Part shown: piece by piece, positions 6,565 through 13,973 of the stretch | Position numbering within the stretch: position 1 is the first letter of the stretch | Layout: every line of letters begins with the position of its first letter | Source: a virus | DNA length: 50,284 bases | Reading direction: 5' to 3' (one strand) | IMG/VR virus record: IMGVR_UViG_3300011114_000542 | Span: 1 to 50,284 of that record | Notes under the pieces: model-generated | Databases searched by the model: none | Seen by the model: only the letters and a program-made list of their open reading frames with translations | What the model was told of the DNA's origin: nothing | Translations under genes and position numbers: made by a program

Positions 6565-6666
6565 AGAACAAAATTATCATTGTAAACCTTGGCAACAAGC
6601 CAAAAAATAAAAATATTTAACAGGGTCGTTAGTAAATAATTGAAACCGACTTTTTTAAAGCAAAAT

Positions 6667-7620
6667 ATGAAAAGAATAGGTAATTTATATAATCAAATAA
6701 TTAGCATTGAAAATTTGATGTTGGCGGATAAAAAAGCAAGTAAAGGCAAGTCTGACACTTATGGAGTAAAAGAACATAGAAAGAACCAAGAAGCTAATAT
6801 TTTAAATCTACAAAACACTCTCTTGAATAAAGAATATAAAACCTCAAATTACACTGTTTTTAAAGTGTATGAGCCTAAAGAAAGAGATGTTTATAGATTG
6901 CCTTATTATCCTGACAGAATCCTACATCACGCTCTAATGAACGTATTAGAACCTATATTTGTTTCTGTATTCACAAATGATACTTATAGTTGCATAAAAG
7001 GAAAAGGAATACACTCGGCTGCTAATGGAGTTAAAATGGCTCTAAAAGACGAATTAAATACTCAATATTGCTTAAAGTTAGATATAGTTAAGTTTTATCC
7101 TAATATCAACCACGGTATCTTAAAATCGCTATTAAGACGTAAATTTAAAGATAATGAATTGCTTAATTTACTTGATGAGATAATAGATTCGTGTGACGGT
7201 GTTCCTATTGGAAATTACTTGAGCCAGTATTTCGCAAACTTCTATCTTACGCATTTTGACCATTGGATTAAAGAAACAAAACAAGTGAAAAATTATTTTA
7301 GATATGCAGATGATTTAGTAATATTGTCTAGTAATAAGCCTTATCTCCATGAACTATTGTTTGATATTAGAAAGTACTTAAAAGATAATCTTGAACTAGA
7401 TATTAAAGGTAACTATCAAATATCCCCCGTAGATGCTAGAAGTATTGATTTCGTTGGATATAGATTTTATCACACCCACACAATGTTAAGAAAATCAATA
7501 AAGAAAAACTACGCTAGAATGCTTAGAAAAAATAATAATCCTAAATCAATAGCATCTTATCACGGATGGTTAAAACACGCTAATTGTATAAATCTTAAAA
7601 ATACTTTACTTTATGCGTAA
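6667..7620 (+). CDS. DGR reverse transcriptase
   Basis: 317 residues from ATG 6667 (a TTG at 6640 would add nine residues; the protein starting MKRIGNLYNQI fits the family better). It has RT motifs in order: RLPYYPDRILHHALM, LDIVKFYPNI (palm Asp at about 140), GNYLSQ (182-187) and YADD (213-216). G-x-x-x-S-Q in place of the retroviral/retron Q-G-x-x-x-S-P is the diagnostic motif of DGR reverse transcriptases. The C-terminus 'SYHGWLKHANC' is also typical of the Bacteroidota DGR-RT group. It copies the TR RNA with adenine infidelity and the cDNA replaces VRs. The gene follows TR without an evident promoter of its own, so TR and RT are probably co-transcribed from 5971. Its stop TAA is part of the next promoter. 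Confidence 0.93.
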   Translation: MKRIGNLYNQIISIENLMLADKKASKGKSDTYGVKEHRKNQEANILNLQNTLLNKEYKTSNYTVFKVYEPKERDVYRLPYYPDRILHHALMNVLEPIFVSVFTNDTYSCIKGKGIHSAANGVKMALKDELNTQYCLKLDIVKFYPNINHGILKSLLRRKFKDNELLNLLDEIIDSCDGVPIGNYLSQYFANFYLTHFDHWIKETKQVKNYFRYADDLVILSSNKPYLHELLFDIRKYLKDNLELDIKGNYQISPVDARSIDFVGYRFYHTHTMLRKSIKKNYARMLRKNNNPKSIASYHGWLKHANCINLKNTLLYA

Positions 7621-7641
7621 CCTTTTCAAATATATATCGTT
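7617..7641 (+). promoter_or_regulatory. GTAACC-N13-ATCGTT promoter of DGR target 2
   Basis: GTAACC (7617-7622) overlaps the RT stop codon; the second box ATCGTT (7636-7641), within TATCGTTTAAC, is at standard spacing. ATG 7664 follows an A-rich leader. Confidence 0.65.
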
Positions 7642-7663
7642 TAACTTAATAAAAACAAACAAA

Positions 7664-8128
7664 ATGGACACAGTAAACATTCAAAAAAGAGATGCTATTA
7701 CAGCATACAACAAGGCGGACACTAAAGAAAAAGCCTTATTAGAAAACTTATTCGGAAAAGAATTATTTAATCAGAAAATAACTGATAGAATAAAAACAAT
7801 GCAAGACGTGTATTCTGAATTAGGAATTGACAAAACTGTATTCGAGAAATCTTTTATATTTAAAGAAGATTTAGATGCAGCTAAAGTAAGATTGATAACT
7901 AAAGTGTTCAATGAAGGTTGGGAGCCTGATTGGTCTAATTCAAATGAATACAAATACCTTCCTTGGTTTGAGCCAAACAACAGTGGCGGTTTTTCTGACT
8001 CGGATTTCATTGACTGGCATACCGGGACGTTCGGCGGTTCTCGCCTTTGCTTTAAATCAAAAGAGTTAGCTTTAAGTATTCCTTTACAATTCAAAACAGA
8101 ATATGAGAATTATATCTTAATTAAATAA
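7664..8128 (+). CDS. DGR variable protein 2 (VR2 at its C-terminal part), 154 aa
   Basis: Start at ATG 7664 after an AAACAAACAAA leader. Paralogue of the 6024-6458 product: 'TDRIKTMQDVYSELG', 'NEGWEPDWSNSNEYKYLPWF' and the constant tail 'GGSRLCFKSKELA' align directly. The variable segment occupies residues 107-129. Compared with target 1 it has a longer N-terminus and a different far C-terminus. Its independent promoter suggests separate dosage control. Two T-to-C differences from TR (non-adenine) are present in the repeat, probably ordinary drift. Same unknown ligand question as target 1. Confidence 0.85.
   Translation: MDTVNIQKRDAITAYNKADTKEKALLENLFGKELFNQKITDRIKTMQDVYSELGIDKTVFEKSFIFKEDLDAAKVRLITKVFNEGWEPDWSNSNEYKYLPWFEPNNSGGFSDSDFIDWHTGTFGGSRLCFKSKELALSIPLQFKTEYENYILIK
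7982..8050 (+). repeat. DGR variable repeat VR2
   Basis: 69 bp aligned gaplessly to TR 6496-6564: I count 17 differences, 15 at TR adenines and two T-to-C (TR positions 42 and 64). Confidence 0.9.
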
Positions 8129-8131
8129 CCC

Positions 8132-8344
8132 ATGATAACAGAACAAGAAGTAGTAAGTAGTCAATTCAAGAAAGTAAAGTATGACTCAGAAGAGAAGACT
8201 TTAATAATAACTTTCAATAATGATAAGAGATATGAGTACTCAGGAATGTCCGCTGAACAGTTTAAAGAATTTATGGCGGCTGATTCACTTGGAAAATATT
8301 TCATAGCTCGGATTAAAAACACTTTTAATTACCGTCCATTGTAA
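8132..8344 (+). CDS. KTSC domain protein, 70 aa
   Basis: The whole protein matches the small KTSC domain: 'SSQFKKVKYDSEEKTLIITFNNDKRYEYSGMS' followed by 'ADSLGKYFIARIKNTFNYRPL'. KTSC occurs alone in phages and fused to lysyl-tRNA synthetase in some bacteria; its role is unknown, possibly RNA or protein binding. It starts 3 bp after the VR2 gene stop, so it is translated from the same transcript as DGR target 2. A role in the DGR is not known from the family but the linkage is worth noting. Confidence 0.85.
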   Translation: MITEQEVVSSQFKKVKYDSEEKTLIITFNNDKRYEYSGMSAEQFKEFMAADSLGKYFIARIKNTFNYRPL

Positions 8345-8405
8345 TTAAAATTATTATCAGTAAATTTGGACATCGTTCTTTCATAGTTTTTTAAAGTTTA
8401 ACAAC

Positions 8406-8470
8406 TATCAGCAGACCTCGTAAAACTACTTAACAGTGGATTTTTTAAGACAACGAGTAATCTGCTGATA
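8406..8470. repeat. Strong inverted repeat / hairpin upstream of tRNA-Gln
   Basis: TATCAGCAGA (8406-8415) and CTCGT (8417-8421) are complementary to ACGAG (8453-8457) and TCTGCTGATA (8461-8470), giving about 15 paired bases with a 31-base loop. It lies between the KTSC gene and the tRNA. It lacks a T-tract directly after the stem, so it is not a standard terminator; it may be an RNA processing structure or a DNA site. Confidence 0.6.
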
Positions 8471-8473
8471 AAC

Positions 8474-8546
8474 TGTCCGATGGTGTAACTGGCAACACGA
8501 CTGATTTTGGTTCAGTAGAGTCTAGGTTCGAGCCCTAGTCGGACAA
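8474..8546 (+). tRNA. tRNA-Gln (anticodon TTG)
   Basis: 73 nt cloverleaf: acceptor TGTCCGA/TCGGACA, D-arm with GGTGTAACTGGC-type sequence, anticodon stem ACTGA/TCAGT with loop TTTTGGT giving anticodon TTG, T-arm CTAGG-TTCGAGC-CCTAG, discriminator A, CCA not encoded. It reads CAA, the expected major Gln codon of this AT-rich phage. It is the only tRNA I can fold in the window. Confidence 0.9.
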
Positions 8547-8744
8547 CACTTAGTAGAGATGGCTTTAACGGGAAATAATGCCTTTCCCACGGTGTGGATA
8601 TGTGGATAAAACCATGCAGTAATCGCGACTTTCTCTCTTTGTATTTATATCCGTTTAGGTATCGGCGGATGAAAAATAAGACTGAGTTAGACAATTATAC
8701 TCAGGAATAGATTACCATACATTAAAACCATGGAGAATGGTAAA
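8547..8744 (+). other. Gene-free stretch after the tRNA, hairpin-rich
   Basis: No plausible gene. It contains CTGAGT/ACTCAG and TACCAT/ATGGTA hairpins at about 8683-8742 and leads into the terminator at 8745-8812. It could be a small RNA or just the tRNA transcript trailer. Confidence 0.4.
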
Positions 8745-8812
8745 AGAAAGGCAATTCGGAGAGACAAGATAACCGATGAAAGACTCAAGAAAACGCTGCC
8801 TTTCTTTTTTTT
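8745..8812 (+). terminator. Terminator-like hairpin with long loop
   Basis: AGAAAGGCA (8745-8753) pairs with TGCCTTTCT (8797-8805), followed by a run of T. The 43-nt loop has an inner TCGG/CCGA stem. It would end the DGR/KTSC/tRNA transcript. Confidence 0.55.
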
Positions 8813-8829
8813 AACTCAAAGTTGAATTA
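8812..8829. repeat. 18-bp palindrome TAACTCAAAGTTGAATTA
   Basis: Family member with one arm mismatch; it lies 15 bp upstream of the GTAACC box at 8845, an operator-like position. Confidence 0.75.
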
Positions 8830-8844
8830 TTTTCTTAATAAATC

Positions 8845-8869
8845 GTAACCTTTCTTATTCTATTATCGT
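8845..8869 (+). promoter_or_regulatory. GTAACC-N13-TATCGT promoter
   Basis: GTAACC (8845-8850), TATCGT (8864-8869) followed by ATAAAC; ATG 22 bp downstream. The palindrome at 8812-8829 is immediately upstream. Confidence 0.7.
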
Positions 8870-8891
8870 ATAAACCTATAAATTAATAATT

Positions 8892-9989
8892 ATGAAAAAA
8901 TCTTATAAATTAATCAAAGAATACCCAGGAAGTGTAACCGAAGGAACAATATTCGTGGCTGATAATGAAATAAACGCTGTATTCCAAACAAAAGGCGGAT
9001 GTGCCGTTATTTACTGGCAAGATTTAGAAAAGTATTCTGAATATTTTGAAGAAGTAAAAGAAGAACCATTTATTCAACAATCAGGTCGCGTGGATAGAAT
9101 AAAAGAAGAACTTAATTACCTTATTACTGCTTTTAGAGAAATAAATGTAAATCAGAACATATTTTCGTTGCAAAAAGACGGAAGATATAATAATTCAAAT
9201 CATAGCGGCGGACTAAAGCTAGAGACTATGTTAAAAGGTTTCGCGTCTTTAGAAGACGGAGTACTTGAAATATACTCAGTTAAAAACTCTAAAGGAGAAG
9301 AGTTTACTATTGGAGATAACGTGTTTTTTTTACCAAAAAACAGTCTTGAATTATTTAAGATAGACAACTTCTTTATAAACGGAGATGGAATATTACTTGC
9401 CAGAAGTTCACAAGAACGATATGCAATCTGTGAGGACATAAATACTATTACAAAAGAAATTAAAGTACCTCATAAAGCCAAATCTCCAATATACACTACT
9501 ACAGACGGCACAGAGATACAAGAGGGGCAAGATGTAGATATATGGGTATTAAACAAGGACACCACCTTTAAAGCAAGTGGAGTTAATAATATAAAAAACT
9601 TCTCAAAACAAGACAAAGAAGTGGCGGATAGATACCTAACATTCACTTCAGAAGAAAACAGAGATAAATACATCAAAGAGAATAGTAAGAAACCTGTTTT
9701 AATAGCGACGGACGGAAAAGAAATATTTGAAGGAGATACTATATATCATTTCTATAAACCATTTGAATACATGATGCACAAATCTATTGTTAGACATAAC
9801 ACTATTTATGGAGATGTTATATTCTACACTGAAGAAAAAGCAAAGGAATACATAGACTTTAATAAACCTAAATACTCTTTGGCGAATATTGAAAAATGCT
9901 ACCCTACTCCCACAGGTTACGAAAACAGAATAAAAGATATTCCTGTAGTAGCTACATTATTTAGTAACCTTAAAAAACTAGGTAAGTAG
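8892..9989 (+). CDS. Hypothetical protein with repeated small beta domains, 365 aa
   Basis: The N-terminus (KKSYKLIKEYPGSVTEGTIF) and three later segments look like copies of one domain opening with 'x-D/K-G-x-E-x-x-x-G-D-x-V/I': SKGEEFTIGDNVFFL (about 138), TDGTEIQEGQDVDIW (about 202) and TDGKEIFEGDTIYHF (about 274). The later two are followed by a 'F-T/Y-T-E-E-x-A/R-x-x-Y-I' helix. I know similar repeats from Bacteroidota phage proteins of unknown function. It probably binds a partner through the repeats; no catalytic motif. It is the first gene of a new transcript (promoter 8845) and lies 3 bp before the helicase gene, so they are co-translated. Confidence 0.75.
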   Translation: MKKSYKLIKEYPGSVTEGTIFVADNEINAVFQTKGGCAVIYWQDLEKYSEYFEEVKEEPFIQQSGRVDRIKEELNYLITAFREINVNQNIFSLQKDGRYNNSNHSGGLKLETMLKGFASLEDGVLEIYSVKNSKGEEFTIGDNVFFLPKNSLELFKIDNFFINGDGILLARSSQERYAICEDINTITKEIKVPHKAKSPIYTTTDGTEIQEGQDVDIWVLNKDTTFKASGVNNIKNFSKQDKEVADRYLTFTSEENRDKYIKENSKKPVLIATDGKEIFEGDTIYHFYKPFEYMMHKSIVRHNTIYGDVIFYTEEKAKEYIDFNKPKYSLANIEKCYPTPTGYENRIKDIPVVATLFSNLKKLGK

Positions 9990-9992
9990 TAT

Positions 9993-11591
9993 ATGAGTAA
10001 AGAACTTCGCTATTATCAGATAGAAGCTAAAGAAACTGTTTTAAAAGCATTACAAAGAGGTGTTAAGAAACTTCTATTACTAATGCCAGGAGGAACAGGA
10101 AAAACCCGCACAGCCGTAAATATAATCTCAGAAATGGGAAGAAAATTATGGATTGTACATGAAGAGAGTTTAGGTGAGCAGGGGGCAATAGCATTACTTG
10201 ATGAATTAGATTTAATGCCATTTAGTGATTTGATTACAACTATTAACTCTGAAGGTGGCTTGATACAATTAATTGAGAATAGTAAAAAACAAATATTCTT
10301 ATCTGAAAACGTAAAACTAATAGCTAAAAACATAGGTATAGTTAAAGCGGACTTATTTGACATTAATAAACCGATAGTAATTGCCTCAGCGCAGACACTT
10401 CACTCCAGATTAAGTAAGATTCCTAAAGATTGGTTTAAAGTAATTGTAGCTGACGAGTGTGACCTTTTCTTTTCGCGCACGTTTAAAATGCCTTTAGAGT
10501 ATTTTGAGTATGAATTATTACTTGGATTAACGGCAACAAATTTTCGCGCAGACGGTGTTGAAATGACTGATATATTCGATGAAACTGTTTACGAATACAC
10601 TTTAGAACAAGCTATTAAAGATAAATATCTAACAGAATTAAATGCTATTGTAGTAAGAACCACTACAAACCTAGATGATTTAGATACTAAAGCGGGAGAT
10701 TTTAAGATAAAAGAACTTACCGAAAAGGTTAACACTCCACAGAGGAATAACTTAATCGTAAAGAAGTATTTTGAGTATTGTGAGGGACAGCAGTTTATTT
10801 GTTTCGGTGCTGATGTTGATCACGTAATTGATTTACACGAAACATTTGAAAGAGAAGGTGTAAAAACTGCTTATGTAGTATCTGATAAGACTAGAATGGT
10901 TGTCGGAACCGATAGAAAACAAATAGTTCAAGATTACAAAAAAGGCAGAATTATAGGATTAGTTAATTATAATATTTTTTCAGCAGGATTTGATGCGCCA
11001 GATACGGGATGCGTGATACTAGCTTGCCCTACCAAATCTAAAAGAAAGTTCCTACAGCAGCTCTATAGAGTCACTAGGCTTAAATCTGAATCATTTGTAA
11101 ATCAATTCGGACAGATAGGAACTATTTTGGATATAGTGGACGGCACGAGTAAGCATAAAATTATAAATACACACGAGTTAGATAAAGGAAAGCCTATTGA
11201 AGATAGATTGTTTTTATCAACCACCACAAAACAATTACTTTTAGAAGCCAAAGAAAAACGAGAACGAGAAATAACTTCAGAAGTAAGAAAAGAAGATAAA
11301 AGAGTTGACTTAATAAGACTTCCAAATCATTTAACCGTACATTGGAAAGGAGATGCTTCAGAAGCGCAATTAACATGGCTAAAAGGTATCGGAGGATATG
11401 ATACAGAAAATTTTACCTTTACAAAAAAACAAGCGCACGAGATTATTGAATCGCAACCCGCTAGAAAAAAAGAAATTGAATGGCTAAAAGCTAATGGATA
11501 CGAGACTAATGGTGCAACAATAGGAAACTACAACGCTGCTCATTACAAGCATAATATAAAAGGAAACGAAAACAAATGGAAAAAGAAGTAG
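9993..11591 (+). CDS. SF2 DNA/RNA helicase
   Basis: 532 residues. Motif I (Walker A) GGTGKT at 34-39, motif II DECD at 154-157, motif III-like LTATNF at 179-184, and the C-terminal RecA domain with SAGFDAP and the arginine-finger motif VI QQLYRVTRL. This is the DEAD/H superfamily 2 core as in UvsW/RecG-like phage helicases. A C-terminal domain (about 440-532) carries two 'WLKG/WLKANG' repeats that may bind nucleic acid. It probably acts in replication or recombination (branch migration, origin melting). It is coupled to the upstream gene, and its last codons overlap the small zinc-finger gene at 11576. Confidence 0.9.
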   Translation: MSKELRYYQIEAKETVLKALQRGVKKLLLLMPGGTGKTRTAVNIISEMGRKLWIVHEESLGEQGAIALLDELDLMPFSDLITTINSEGGLIQLIENSKKQIFLSENVKLIAKNIGIVKADLFDINKPIVIASAQTLHSRLSKIPKDWFKVIVADECDLFFSRTFKMPLEYFEYELLLGLTATNFRADGVEMTDIFDETVYEYTLEQAIKDKYLTELNAIVVRTTTNLDDLDTKAGDFKIKELTEKVNTPQRNNLIVKKYFEYCEGQQFICFGADVDHVIDLHETFEREGVKTAYVVSDKTRMVVGTDRKQIVQDYKKGRIIGLVNYNIFSAGFDAPDTGCVILACPTKSKRKFLQQLYRVTRLKSESFVNQFGQIGTILDIVDGTSKHKIINTHELDKGKPIEDRLFLSTTTKQLLLEAKEKREREITSEVRKEDKRVDLIRLPNHLTVHWKGDASEAQLTWLKGIGGYDTENFTFTKKQAHEIIESQPARKKEIEWLKANGYETNGATIGNYNAAHYKHNIKGNENKWKKK

Positions 11592-11734
11592 ATAAAACAA
11601 AAGTATGTTATATCTGTAAAAAACCTACAGAGTATAGCTTACATCCAGTATTTACTTCTGATATGAAGATTATTAAAGGAATAGTACAATGCTTTAAATG
11701 TCTAGCTAATAGCTGTAAAACAAATAAAATATGA
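11576..11734 (+). CDS. Small zinc-finger protein, 52 aa
   Basis: ATG 11576 lies inside the end of the helicase gene and TGA overlaps the next ATG (ATGA at 11731-11734). The peptide begins MEKEVDKTKVCYICKKPTEY and has C-x2-C (residues 11, 14) and C-x2-C (39, 42), a complete four-cysteine zinc finger. Double overlap with both neighbours argues strongly for a real, translationally coupled gene. It probably assists the helicase or binds nucleic acid. Confidence 0.7.
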   Translation: MEKEVDKTKVCYICKKPTEYSLHPVFTSDMKIIKGIVQCFKCLANSCKTNKI

Positions 11735-12048
11735 AACAAGAAGAGAAACCATTAGTGATAGAGAGTTCTATTAACTATAAACTATCAATATCTACTGAAG
11801 GATATGAATTTAGTAATGAGCCATCAATCGGCGCGGACTTAGCAGGATTAATAATAGCTAAAAGAATCCACGAAGATATGATGACTGAAATATTAGAACT
11901 AAAGAAAATAGGTATTCAAAAGGAGTTTAAACAGTCATTTGAGAATAGATTGAAAGATTTAAGAAAGTCTATTCATGCTATTAACTTCTCTATTACTCAA
12001 GTATTGAAGTTTGCAGCTAAAGAAAGTTTAAATAAAGTTGAAGAATAG
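11731..12048 (+). CDS. Hypothetical protein, 105 aa
   Basis: Begins MKQEEKPLVIESSINYKLS. A short beta-rich N-terminus is followed by long helices (residues about 38-105, 'IAKRIHEDMMTEILELKKIG', 'NRLKDLRKSIHAINFSI') that could form a coiled coil. No recognised family. It overlaps the preceding gene by 4 bp and ends 1 bp before the next promoter. Confidence 0.7.
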   Translation: MKQEEKPLVIESSINYKLSISTEGYEFSNEPSIGADLAGLIIAKRIHEDMMTEILELKKIGIQKEFKQSFENRLKDLRKSIHAINFSITQVLKFAAKESLNKVEE

Positions 12049-12049
12049 T

Positions 12050-12074
12050 GTAACCTTTTATTTTTATATACGTT
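12050..12074 (+). promoter_or_regulatory. GTAACC-N13-TACGTT promoter
   Basis: GTAACC (12050-12055), TACGTT (12069-12074), ATG 9 bp later at 12084. Confidence 0.75.
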
Positions 12075-12083
12075 AAAGTAGTT

Positions 12084-12242
12084 ATGAAAGCGATTAAGTA
12101 TATATTTATAGGATTGTCTATTTTTGGATTTTTCATGTCATTAAATCCTCCAAAGACAAAAATTAAAGTAGTAAAAGAAATGCAAATAAATATCATTCCA
12201 AATTACAATAATAACGGAATGAATAAAGCAGATAGTGGCTAA
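12084..12242 (+). CDS. Small membrane-anchored or secreted peptide, 52 aa
   Basis: Begins MKAIKYIFIGLSIFGFFMSL: a basic N-terminus and one hydrophobic segment, i.e. a signal anchor or signal peptide, followed by a polar tail (KTKIKVVKEMQINIIPNY). It has a strong promoter. The TAA stop is the first triplet of the first attC-like repeat (TAAC at 12240). It is the last gene before the cassette block, or the first cassette if the block starts earlier. Confidence 0.65.
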   Translation: MKAIKYIFIGLSIFGFFMSLNPPKTKIKVVKEMQINIIPNYNNNGMNKADSG

Positions 12243-12340
12243 CGTTTGGTGGCTTGGCGAAGTAAAAGCCTTGCACTACTATTGATGGTTAGCACTACAC
12301 TTGATGGCTTTTATTTTGCCAATTGCGTGTTATCGGCTGC
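12240..12340 (+). repeat. attC-like site A
   Basis: Imperfect inverted repeat: TAAC...TTGGC..A.TAAAAGCC (12240-12270) against GGCTTTTAT.TTGCCAA...GTTA (12306-12332). The loop contains a tandem near-repeat of GCACTACTATTGATGG. It ends GTTATCGGCTG. The outer TAAC/GTTA and the inner arms match sites B-D in layout. Confidence 0.65.
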
Positions 12341-12378
12341 CATTCTTTCGGAATGATTAACTTAAAAACAAACATAAA

Positions 12379-12732
12379 ATGAAATACTTAAATGCAATAG
12401 AAATAAGAGTTGGAAACAACGTTTCTTTTAATAATGATGACATAAAATTAGATGGGTCTTTGTTTGCAATGTATCTACAAAACGAATTAGATAAACCTTT
12501 TTATCCTATTAAACTATCTGATAAATGGCTAACTGATTTTGGATTCACAAAAACTGAATGGGATAATAATAATTCGTTTAGAAAAATGGTTGGAAACAAT
12601 GACTACACAATAGTTTTCTATTCAAATTGCGTATGTGAAATAGGGGATATTATTACTAAGGAAATAGAATTTGTCCACCAACTACAAAACCTTTATTATG
12701 CACTTACTGGTGTCGAGTTGTCGGTGTCTTAG
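12379..12732 (+). CDS. Cassette gene 1: Bacteroidota conserved hypothetical, 117 aa
   Basis: Begins MKYLNAIEIRVGNNVSF and ends with 'FVHQLQNLYYALTGVEL'. The N-terminal 'IRVGNNV', central 'PIKLSDKWLTDFGFTK' and the C-terminal HQLQNLYYALTG motif are those of a small protein I recognise as widespread in Bacteroidota genomes, phages and gene cassettes; its function is unknown. Its leader is A-rich with no promoter of the GTAACC class. It lies between attC-like sites A and B, the arrangement of an integron cassette. Confidence 0.75.
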   Translation: MKYLNAIEIRVGNNVSFNNDDIKLDGSLFAMYLQNELDKPFYPIKLSDKWLTDFGFTKTEWDNNNSFRKMVGNNDYTIVFYSNCVCEIGDIITKEIEFVHQLQNLYYALTGVELSVS

Positions 12733-12741
12733 GGTTGCCGA

Positions 12742-12875
12742 TAACGTATCGGGGCTTGTAGCAGTAGGGGATTAGATGTACTACTGTTCAATATAGCACC
12801 ACAGCCTAATAGAAGTACTAAGGCTCAAAACTTGCACTTCTGCCCCTATTGCTACAAGCCCTTGTTAGCGGTAGT
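12742..12875 (+). repeat. attC-like site B
   Basis: TAAC at 12742; GGGCTTGTAGCAGTAGGGG (12752-12770) is complementary, with one G-T position, to CCCCTATTGCTACAAGCCC (12843-12861), followed by GTTAGCGGTAG. The long loop (~72 bp) resembles long attC loops. Confidence 0.65.
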
Positions 12876-12916
12876 ACGGTTTAATTTAGAAGGGATCAAT
12901 TTAAAAATTTACAAAA

Positions 12917-13354
12917 ATGTTAAGACCGTATTTAATACAAAGAGCGAAGTTTGAAAAAAGAGAAGGTAAAGGAATTGATACACTACTTGGATTTGATTAT
13001 ATGGGCAGTTCAGAATTTGAGTGGGGTGCATTGCCAAAAGCGTTAAAAAGAACAAGAGAAAACGAAAAAGAGTATGTTCAGTTTGAATTTACTTTTGAAA
13101 ACCTTGAAGATAAACCTATAATGATTTTGTGCAAAGAAGCCAATAAGGAAGAACTGCCTAAAATATTGGGTCAGCTTGCCGATAGAGAATTAAGATTGAA
13201 AGAATATTGCGACTTAGGTGATTATTTGAAAGGCAATAAGGATTATAGAACTTCTGATTTTTGGTGGGATATTGAAAACGATTATTTCTTTTGGCGTTCA
13301 AACGAAGATTTTAATAACGAGTTTAAAAAATGTCTGTTTGAAAACGGTAAGTAG
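12917..13354 (+). CDS. Cassette gene 2: conserved hypothetical, 145 aa
   Basis: Begins MLRPYLIQRAKFEKREG and contains 'LLGFDYMGSSEFEWGALPKALKR' (residues about 23-45), a motif I have seen in small uncharacterised bacterial and phage proteins. The C-terminus is aromatic and acidic (WWDIENDYFFWRSNEDF). No enzymatic motif is identified. Base composition is a little richer in G and C than in flanking phage genes, consistent with separate origin. It lies between sites B and C and has no visible promoter. Confidence 0.7.
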   Translation: MLRPYLIQRAKFEKREGKGIDTLLGFDYMGSSEFEWGALPKALKRTRENEKEYVQFEFTFENLEDKPIMILCKEANKEELPKILGQLADRELRLKEYCDLGDYLKGNKDYRTSDFWWDIENDYFFWRSNEDFNNEFKKCLFENGK

Positions 13355-13363
13355 TATTACCAC

Positions 13364-13419
13364 TAACGGACGAGTATTTGCGCTCGTTTTAATGGCGCAA
13401 ATACTGTGTTATGCTTAGT
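13364..13419 (+). repeat. attC-like site C
   Basis: Short site: TAACGGACGAGTATTTGCGC (13364-13383) against GCGCAAATACTGTGTTA (13395-13411), 11-base loop, followed by TGCTTAG. It shares AGTATTTG/CAAATACTGTGTTA with site D. Confidence 0.7.
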
Positions 13420-13463
13420 ATTTTTTATCATTTTGTGCGGAGGCTTTTAAACTTAATTTAATT

Positions 13464-13973
13464 ATGAAAACGATAATATTTAGACCATTACGAAGGATAA
13501 AGAAAACAGGCAAAATAACCGTTGCTTCTTATATGCAATGGCGAAAAGTAAAGACTGCCGACTATAATAATTTTAAGTTGATTGTAAATGAGGAATACAA
13601 AGCATTTCCGAAAGACGAATTGGTGTATGACCATAATGGCGAAAATTTATTTTGGAGGCATTACAATCCCGAAGAAATACCGATGCTAAACCGATACGCT
13701 TTAGTTGATGGAGAGCAACCACCATACCCGCCAATGTGGAAAACAGATTACGGTATGTATTCGGCTAAAGGATTGGATTGTGATGGTGTGCCAACTTTCT
13801 CACACGGAACGGCAAATGAGATTGTAAAAGACCACACAAGAAAACTAAACGAATACGAGCCGTTGACAGTTGAAATAGTTAATTGGTGGTTTGGATGGTT
13901 TCTTTATCAATTACAGAATAATGAACTTGTCTTTGGAGGGCGGGAAAAAAATGATAAAAAATATTGCACATAA
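13464..13973 (+). CDS. Cassette gene 3: hypothetical, 169 aa
   Basis: Begins MKTIIFRPLRRIKKTGK. Aromatic-rich protein with many Trp and Tyr (QWRKVK, LFWRHYNPEE, PPYPPMWKTDYGMY, IVNWWFGWFLYQL). Its stop TAA is the first triplet of site D, a tight fit between coding end and recombination site that is usual for integron cassettes. No family recognised; composition differs from the AT-rich phage core. No promoter is seen. Confidence 0.7.
   Translation: MKTIIFRPLRRIKKTGKITVASYMQWRKVKTADYNNFKLIVNEEYKAFPKDELVYDHNGENLFWRHYNPEEIPMLNRYALVDGEQPPYPPMWKTDYGMYSAKGLDCDGVPTFSHGTANEIVKDHTRKLNEYEPLTVEIVNWWFGWFLYQLQNNELVFGGREKNDKKYCT

Noticed and set aside
6640-7620. Retron or group II intron reverse transcriptase
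   Set aside because: The motif G-x-x-x-S-Q, the adjacent TR/VR pair and the absence of maturase or msr/msd structure identify a DGR instead.
7613-7663. Upstream extension of DGR target 2 to a start at 7613
   Set aside because: The extra residues come from the RT end and the promoter; the paralogue supports ATG 7664.
8406-8470. Hairpin as a rho-independent terminator
   Set aside because: The stem is followed by the tRNA without a T-tract; the real terminator-like element is at 8745-8812.
8512-8694. Minus-strand frame ending in a 'LGLEPRL' sequence
   Set aside because: It reads through the tRNA-Gln; this C-terminal motif is a typical artefact of translating tRNA T-arms.
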